Below are positions 4,798 to 7,907 of a stretch of DNA of 7,907 nucleotides, in pieces (positions within the stretch are counted from its first letter, which is position 1; every line of letters starts with the position of its first letter). The translations under genes and the position numbers were made by a program. The stretch lies in assembly GCA_029288275.1 (NCBI GenBank), contig JARIHM010000127.1:1-7907 (forward strand), written 5' to 3'. Under the pieces are notes generated by a model. That model was given only the letters and a program-made list of their open reading frames with translations, was not told the DNA's origin and made no database searches. The DNA is from Candidatus Saccharimonadota bacterium. GTDB taxonomy: Bacteria; Patescibacteriota; Saccharimonadia; UBA4664.

Positions 4798-5364
4798 ATG
4801 GCCAAGTGGCAGCGTGCCAAGCGGGTGTACCGGGTGATCGCCGACGTGGTGATCGAATGGCTGCCCGCGGTGATCGTCCTCTGTATTCTGGGGGTGATCG
4901 TGGGCTTCACAGTGAACGACATGATGGAGGACTACCTCCTCGGCAACCTGAGGGCACTCCTGGACACGACCGATCTCCAGATCTGGCTGTACTCCACAGG
5001 AATTGACTTCGTCGTCCTGCTGGGCCTGGGCTTCGGGCTGCTCGGACTGTCCGAACTGTTGTCGGATCTCCCGCGCAAGGGCCAGGTTGACCGTCGTGCC
5101 GAACTGGTGCGCGTGACCACCTGGCTGAGTGTCGGCGCAGTGATCATCGGCGCGGCGATTCTGGTGGCCCACGGGTTTGCCCAAGCGCTGCTGAGCATCG
5201 GCACTCCCGTCGCGCTCTGGTGGTACGCCATCTTGTGCGGCACGGCCGTTGGGTCGCTGGTCACCATTGCGGTGGTCATGACTGCGGGCTGGGCTGCCGA
5301 CTGGCGGCCGAGCCGTACCAACCGTCTGGACCGACTGAAGTACCGGCTCGGTTTGGTCAAGTAA
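4798..5364 (+). CDS. Four-helix membrane protein (188 aa), function unknown
   Basis: Not recognised as a named family. The ATG is preceded by GAAAGAGG about 8 nt upstream. Four hydrophobic segments are visible: about residues 20-38 (W-L-P-A-V-I-V-L-C-I), 68-88 (G-I-D-F-V-V-L-L-G-L), 107-131 (T-T-W-L-S-V-G-A-V-I) and 139-163 (A-L-W-W-Y-A-I-L-C-G). The N-terminus is basic (K/R at 3-13), as are the loop at 93-105 and the tail at 170-188. The positive-inside rule therefore puts both ends and the central loop in the cytoplasm. The 39-66 loop is acidic and probably external. Base use is GC-rich (42 of 60 in the block at 5161) and unlike the flanking genes, but like 3953-4420. The general form resembles small integral membrane proteins of YqhA or DUF type; that is only a loose impression. 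It has its own promoter and downstream hairpin, so it is monocistronic. Confidence 0.85.
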   Translation: MAKWQRAKRVYRVIADVVIEWLPAVIVLCILGVIVGFTVNDMMEDYLLGNLRALLDTTDLQIWLYSTGIDFVVLLGLGFGLLGLSELLSDLPRKGQVDRRAELVRVTTWLSVGAVIIGAAILVAHGFAQALLSIGTPVALWWYAILCGTAVGSLVTIAVVMTAGWAADWRPSRTNRLDRLKYRLGLVK

Positions 5365-5387
5365 CTGAAATCTCAAGCTCTACGTGT

Positions 5388-5414
5388 GGCCCGGCTCCTC
5401 TATGGAGCCGGGCC
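5388..5414 (+). terminator. Terminator-like hairpin after the membrane-protein gene
   Basis: GGCCCGGCTCC (5388-5398) pairs perfectly with GGAGCCGGGCC (5404-5414) around a 5-nt loop. Only TTAAG follows, a weak T-tract. The -10 box of the next gene begins 10 nt downstream, so the hairpin also occupies that gene's -35 position. Confidence 0.7.
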
Positions 5415-5421
5415 TTAAGCG

Positions 5422-5430
5422 TGCTATAGT
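5422..5430 (+). promoter_or_regulatory. Extended -10 promoter of the Nudix-like gene
   Basis: TGC-TATAGT ends 7 nt before the ATG at 5438, so transcription should begin at the start codon. No -35 box is recognisable (the terminator hairpin lies there) and no Shine-Dalgarno site is present. Confidence 0.6.
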
Positions 5431-5437
5431 ATGACCC

Positions 5438-5845
5438 ATGCAAACCAAGGTCCTGATTATTGCCGTGATTCGCCGGAGTGATACCATCCTGATGCGCAAG
5501 AAGCCGGATGGTTCGGCTCCCTACACGGAAACCTGGTATATCTTTGGCGCTGAGCTATTGCCTGGCGGTGATCCTCATCAGTTAGTTCAGGAGCTGGTGC
5601 AGAAGCAGGCCGGCATTCAGGTTCGTATGACCGAACAATCATCCTGGGATACCGAGGTCAAAGATGATCTTGATGGGGTTCGTAAACAATTTGTCTATCT
5701 TGATGCTCTCTTTGAGTATGTCGAGGGAGAGTTAAAGGCGGGCGAGGGGATTGAGCGCCTGGAATGGGTGCCAATTGAACACCTGAGTGAGTATGACATC
5801 GTACCGCCCAGCCGGGTGCTGTTTAAGAAGCTGGGCTATCTCTAG
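5438..5845 (+). CDS. Nudix-fold protein with a degenerate Nudix box
   Basis: A 135-residue protein with the outline of a Nudix hydrolase: strand VLIIAVIRR (5-13), I-L-M-R-K-K (17-22), W-Y-I-F-G (33-37), the Nudix loop-helix at 36-60, then a C-terminal I-E-R-L-E-W-V-P-I-E-H-L (105-116) typical of the family's last strands. Nudix enzymes cleave nucleoside diphosphates linked to another moiety, using glutamates of the GX5EX7REUXEEXGU box. Here that box reads from Phe36 to Gly59-Ile60 with Gly44 in place of the first Glu, Glu52-Leu53 at the Arg-Glu position, and Lys56-Gln57 at the Glu-Glu pair. Only scattered glycines and the hydrophobic positions remain. The metal-binding residues are therefore absent, and hydrolysis by the normal mechanism is unlikely. 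A binding or regulatory role is possible. The start is leaderless, and composition is AT-richer than in the preceding gene. Confidence 0.8.
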   Translation: MQTKVLIIAVIRRSDTILMRKKPDGSAPYTETWYIFGAELLPGGDPHQLVQELVQKQAGIQVRMTEQSSWDTEVKDDLDGVRKQFVYLDALFEYVEGELKAGEGIERLEWVPIEHLSEYDIVPPSRVLFKKLGYL

Positions 5846-5855
5846 GTTTGTGTAT

Positions 5856-5887
5856 GGTCCGGAAGTGAGAGCTTCCGGACCTTTTTT
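5856..5887 (+). terminator. Intrinsic terminator of the Nudix-like gene
   Basis: GGTCCGGAAG (5856-5865) and CTTCCGGACC (5872-5881) form a 10-bp stem with a 6-nt loop, followed by six T residues. It is a textbook form, 11 nt beyond the stop codon. Confidence 0.93.
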
Positions 5888-5922
5888 GTTGTACTGTGGT
5901 CTACGATTAACGTATCGTGTTG

Positions 5923-5928
5923 TAATAT
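5923..5928 (+). promoter_or_regulatory. Possible -10 box of the small zinc-finger gene
   Basis: TAATAT ends 7 nt before the ATG at 5936, again fitting a leaderless transcript. There is no clear -35 and no Shine-Dalgarno site. Confidence 0.45.
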
Positions 5929-5935
5929 TTATAGT

Positions 5936-6142
5936 ATGAACATATGGCCAGATGATACTCCTTCAGCCCAAGCTCGTGAGCAGCGCCGTCAACGCGATTG
6001 CCTAGGTAAGCTAACCTGGGCAACGCGTGAGCTGGCTGAGGCTGCGGTAGCGTATGCTGGTTGGCAGTATGGGGGCCAGAACGGTCGCCCAGCGCCGTAC
6101 CGTTGTGAATTTTGCAAACAGTGGCATTTAGCCCGGCACTAA
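5936..6142 (+). CDS. Small zinc-finger-like protein (68 aa)
   Basis: A 68-residue protein whose C-terminus carries C-x2-C-x3-H-x3-H: Cys57, Cys60, His64 and His68, in the context Y-R-C-E-F-C-K-Q-W-H-L. Small bacterial and phage proteins with Y-R-C-x-x-C-x-x-W-H-L endings form a recurrent uncharacterised type with a single zinc site. They usually have an upstream Cys in a basic helix, and here Cys22 follows R-R-Q-R. The middle (28-43, T-W-A-T-R-E-L-A-E-A-A-V-A-Y-A-G) looks like an Ala-rich helix. The basic helix at 14-20 could contact nucleic acid. It has no Shine-Dalgarno site, and the -10 box lies 7 nt before the ATG, so it is probably leaderless. It is convergent with the lipoprotein gene. 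Zinc binding is inferred from the motif; no function is assigned. Confidence 0.75.
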   Translation: MNIWPDDTPSAQAREQRRQRDCLGKLTWATRELAEAAVAYAGWQYGGQNGRPAPYRCEFCKQWHLARH

Positions 6143-6150
6143 AGGCAGTG

Positions 6151-6184
6151 AAAAGGCCGGTGCGAGTATAAACTCGCACCGGCC
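6151..6184 (-). terminator. Intrinsic terminator of the lipoprotein gene
   Basis: A perfect 13-bp stem (6155-6167 with 6172-6184) with a 4-nt loop, followed on the minus strand by TTTT. It could also block plus-strand readthrough from the zinc-finger gene, although there is no T-tract in that direction. Confidence 0.88.
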
Positions 6185-6209
6185 GATGCCGGAGGCCCAG
6201 AAGGCCTGC

Positions 6210-6920
6210 TTAGCAGTTGTGGACGGAACCATTGGGATACTGGCTGGTGATACCAACCAGCTTACCGTACTGGGCCGAGAATTCAGCCCAGCCCTTGTCC
6301 TCCTGCTCCTGGGCCGCCGGATCCTGGCTCTGATGCAGCGACGACGCCTCATACTCACTGTAGGTGAGCCATGAGGCGGTAGTGACGCCGTTGCCCTCAA
6401 TGTGGGCGTTACCACTCCTGTCGAAGTAGGTCCAGTGGGGCCACTTGGGAGTCTGCAGTTGATGCAGGCTGGTACCAGCGCGGTCATAAAAGCTCAGCGA
6501 GCTATGGTTGCCGCCCTTCCAAGCGTACGTGTTGCCACCGTAGCCCTGATCCGGTAGCACACACAGGTCTGAGGCCTGAACACTGTTCAGTTCGGGCAGG
6601 CTGCCTGAGGCGGGTGCCGGGGCTGACGGAGCCGCCTGAGTGGAGGCTCTTGTTGTGATTGAAACAACAGATCCATCGTGCGGACCGGTTGTGATGGATA
6701 GGCTCTGGCTCGTTGAGACAGTGGTCTGGGCACTACCGGTTGAGGTGACCGTAGTGCTACTGGTTGTCGTGCTGCTCGGCGAAACCGAAGCTGTACTGGT
6801 TTCTGCCAAGGCGGCTTGGCTGCTGTCGCAGTTGGAACATTGCGGAGTGCCGCAGCCGGCTGTGAACAGGGTAGCTGACAGGACCAATAGGCCGAGTATT
6901 AGCCCAAGTGGGCGCTTCAT
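6210..6920 (-). CDS. Secreted lipoprotein with Ser/Thr-rich linker, function unknown
   Basis: A 236-residue protein starting at the ATG at 6920; GGGAGG lies just upstream and would overlap the alternative TTG start at 6932. Residues 1-22 form a lipoprotein signal (M-K-R-P, a Leu-rich core, then L-F-T-A-G) with the lipidated Cys at 23. A C-x2-C pair follows (Cys28, Cys31). Residues 34-107 are a low-complexity Ser/Thr/Ala linker, probably extended and possibly glycosylated. The C-terminal domain (about 110-236) is rich in aromatic residues and Gly (Y-A-W-K-G-G-N-H-S; W-P-H-W-T-Y-F-D-R) and contains Cys120 and the terminal Cys236, which could be disulfide-bonded. No family is recognised. The layout suggests a domain displayed on the outer face of the membrane. 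The gene is divergent from the LCP gene, and both belong to the envelope. Confidence 0.85.
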   Translation of the reverse strand: MKRPLGLILGLLVLSATLFTAGCGTPQCSNCDSSQAALAETSTASVSPSSTTTSSTTVTSTGSAQTTVSTSQSLSITTGPHDGSVVSITTRASTQAAPSAPAPASGSLPELNSVQASDLCVLPDQGYGGNTYAWKGGNHSSLSFYDRAGTSLHQLQTPKWPHWTYFDRSGNAHIEGNGVTTASWLTYSEYEASSLHQSQDPAAQEQEDKGWAEFSAQYGKLVGITSQYPNGSVHNC

Positions 6921-6958
6921 GGGACCTCCCAAGGGTGCGAGTTCTGAAACCAGACTAT

Positions 6959-6967
6959 TTTATACCA
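6959..6967 (-). promoter_or_regulatory. Possible extended -10 promoter of the lipoprotein gene
   Basis: TGG-TATAAA on the minus strand gives a leader of about 32 nt with the GGGAGG site. The -35 region is AT-rich without a clear match. Confidence 0.45.
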
Positions 6968-7027
6968 TACTTTATCTAATTTTTCTATACTCAGGGCAGC
7001 ATCTATGGTTTCGAATCATAATCGCGC

Positions 7028-7033
7028 TATAAT
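7028..7033 (+). promoter_or_regulatory. -10 box of the LCP gene
   Basis: A perfect TATAAT ends 6 nt before the ATG at 7040, placing the transcript start at the initiation codon. No -35 match and no Shine-Dalgarno site is present. It is another leaderless candidate. Confidence 0.6.
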
Positions 7034-7039
7034 GCCATC

Positions 7040-7907
7040 ATGGAAGAAGCCTACGACGATCTACCCTCTCAACAGCCGGAAGGACCGGTTGAGGTCGAGC
7101 CGCGCAAACGCCGCCGTTGGACAAAGGTAGTGGGAATCATCGTGATAGTGCTCATTATTGCCTTGGTAGGGTATGGTTGGTCGCTAGCAGCCACTTTGGC
7201 CAAAATTTCGAGCCAGCCGCTTAGCTTAAGCGGCCTAACGACCGATGATACGGGTCGAACAAATATTTTGATCTTAGGTGTAGGCGATCCGGGCCACGCT
7301 GGCCAGAATCTGTCCGACACCATCATGGTAGTAAGCTTGGATACGAAAACTAAGCGCGTAGCCCAGGTTAGTATTCCCCGGGACCTGCGAGTCCAAATTT
7401 CTGGCCATGGTGCCAATAAAATCAACGCGGCTAATGCGCTAGGCGGCGTAGCCTTGGCCGAGCAGACGGTGAGCAATACGCTGAACCTGCCTATCAACTA
7501 CTACGTGGAGACTAATTTTACTGGTCTTAAGGAGATGGTTGATGCTGTGGGTGGCATTGATGTAAACGTAAAGACGCGTCTGGCCGATCCCGAGTACCCC
7601 TGTGATAATGATCAGTACAAGGCGTGTGGCTTAGACATTGAGCCAGGCCTGCAGCACATGAACGGGACTACAGCGCTGCAATACGCCCGTTGCCGCAAAG
7701 GTACGTGTGGCAACGATTTTGGCCGGGCGGCCCGCCAGCAAGAAATCATTAATCTAGTACGCCAAAAGGCCACCCAATGGAGTACTGTGCTTAACCCGGC
7801 CAAGCTGACGGCCATTACAGCTGCTTTGCGCGACGGCCTCAAAACCGACCTTGGTAGTCTGCAGATGGCCCAACTAGCCCTCGATTGGCAGGCGGCGCAG
7901 AAGAACC
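7040..7907 (+). CDS. LytR-CpsA-Psr (LCP) family protein, 3' end outside window
   Basis: The frame is open from ATG 7040 to the right edge (289 codons seen). LCP proteins transfer undecaprenyl-linked glycopolymers to peptidoglycan on the outer face of the membrane. A short cytoplasmic tail ends in R-K-R-R-R (22-26), followed by one membrane helix (about 29-50). The LCP domain shows N-I-L-I-L-G-V-G (75-82), L-S-D-T (91-94), V-S-I-P-R-D-L (110-116), N-K-I-N-A-A (126-131), V-G-G-I-D-V-N-V (170-177) and G-L-Q-H-M-N-G (203-209). The pyrophosphate-binding segment Y-A-R-C-R, with D-F-G-R-A-A-R-Q-Q, runs from 215 to 234. Key Arg and Asp residues are present: Asp93, Arg114, Arg217, Arg219, Asp226, Arg229 and Arg232. 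Four cysteines (188, 196, 218, 223) lie close to the active site and may form two disulfides. The start is leaderless. Confidence 0.93.
   Translation, partial: MEEAYDDLPSQQPEGPVEVEPRKRRRWTKVVGIIVIVLIIALVGYGWSLAATLAKISSQPLSLSGLTTDDTGRTNILILGVGDPGHAGQNLSDTIMVVSLDTKTKRVAQVSIPRDLRVQISGHGANKINAANALGGVALAEQTVSNTLNLPINYYVETNFTGLKEMVDAVGGIDVNVKTRLADPEYPCDNDQYKACGLDIEPGLQHMNGTTALQYARCRKGTCGNDFGRAARQQEIINLVRQKATQWSTVLNPAKLTAITAALRDGLKTDLGSLQMAQLALDWQAAQKN

Noticed and set aside
4747..5376. Minus-strand open frame of 209 codons opposite the membrane protein
   Set aside because: An antisense shadow of a GC-rich gene, with His/Gln/Asp-rich composition typical of shadows. It has no supporting ribosome-binding site and covers the plus-strand promoter and gene.
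6921..6932. TTG start giving a 240-residue lipoprotein
   Set aside because: The added codons form the GGGAGG ribosome-binding site of the ATG at 6920, which also gives a more usual signal-peptide N-terminus.
6640..7032. Plus-strand 130-codon open frame opposite the lipoprotein N-terminus
   Set aside because: Its Val/Leu-rich sequence is the antisense of the Ser/Thr-rich linker; it has no ribosome-binding site and crosses the divergent promoter region.
1..7907. CRISPR arrays, insertion sequences or attachment-site repeats
   Set aside because: No spaced direct repeats, no transposase-like frame and no duplicated ssrA 3' end were seen by eye within the window.

Overview
The window looks like chromosomal DNA of a small-genome bacterium. 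My best guess is Patescibacteria/CPR, close to Saccharibacteria. This is inferred from three things: compact genes that each carry their own promoter and terminator, an LCP protein with four extracytoplasmic cysteines, and several diverged enzymes of kinds often seen in that group. No taxonomic marker (16S rRNA or ribosomal protein) is present, so the assignment is tentative. Several coding sequences start without a ribosome-binding site, right at the expected transcription start. An extended -10 box (TGC followed by TATAnT-like sequence) recurs in front of at least five transcription units.

Layout, left to right. (1) 2-172: the tail of an MFS-type membrane transporter, ending inside a 17-bp hairpin, convergent with a small very acidic protein (207-488, minus). 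(2) 616-2457, minus strand: a GT-B family 4 glycosyltransferase, and upstream of it a 5'-deoxyribonucleotidase-like protein that has lost all four catalytic aspartates. The terminator of the latter overlaps the promoter of the former. (3) 2458-2637: a palindrome-rich divergent promoter region. (4) 2638-3351: a diverged RNase III. (5) 3449-3826: a one-piece tmRNA (ssrA) with a 21-residue tag ending in VYA, its own promoter and a strong terminator. (6) 3840-5415: two genes (3953-4420, a soluble orphan; 4798-5364, a four-helix membrane protein) whose roughly 70% GC composition differs sharply from their neighbours. Each has a near-consensus AT-rich promoter, a Shine-Dalgarno site and a terminator-like hairpin. 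Between them lies what may be the remnant of a minus-strand gene broken by one amber codon. (7) 5438-6142: a Nudix-fold protein lacking the Nudix-box glutamates, then a 68-residue zinc-finger-like protein, both apparently leaderless. (8) 6210-6920, minus: a Ser/Thr-rich lipoprotein. (9) 7040-7907: a LytR-CpsA-Psr (LCP) protein running off the right edge.

Nothing forms a clear multigene operon. The glycosyltransferase, lipoprotein and LCP protein point to cell-envelope assembly; RNase III and tmRNA are RNA-metabolism and ribosome-rescue functions. The most notable theme is three enzyme-family proteins within 4 kb (deoxyribonucleotidase, RNase III, Nudix) that keep their fold signatures but lack expected active-site residues. 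No CRISPR array, insertion sequence or tRNA gene was seen.
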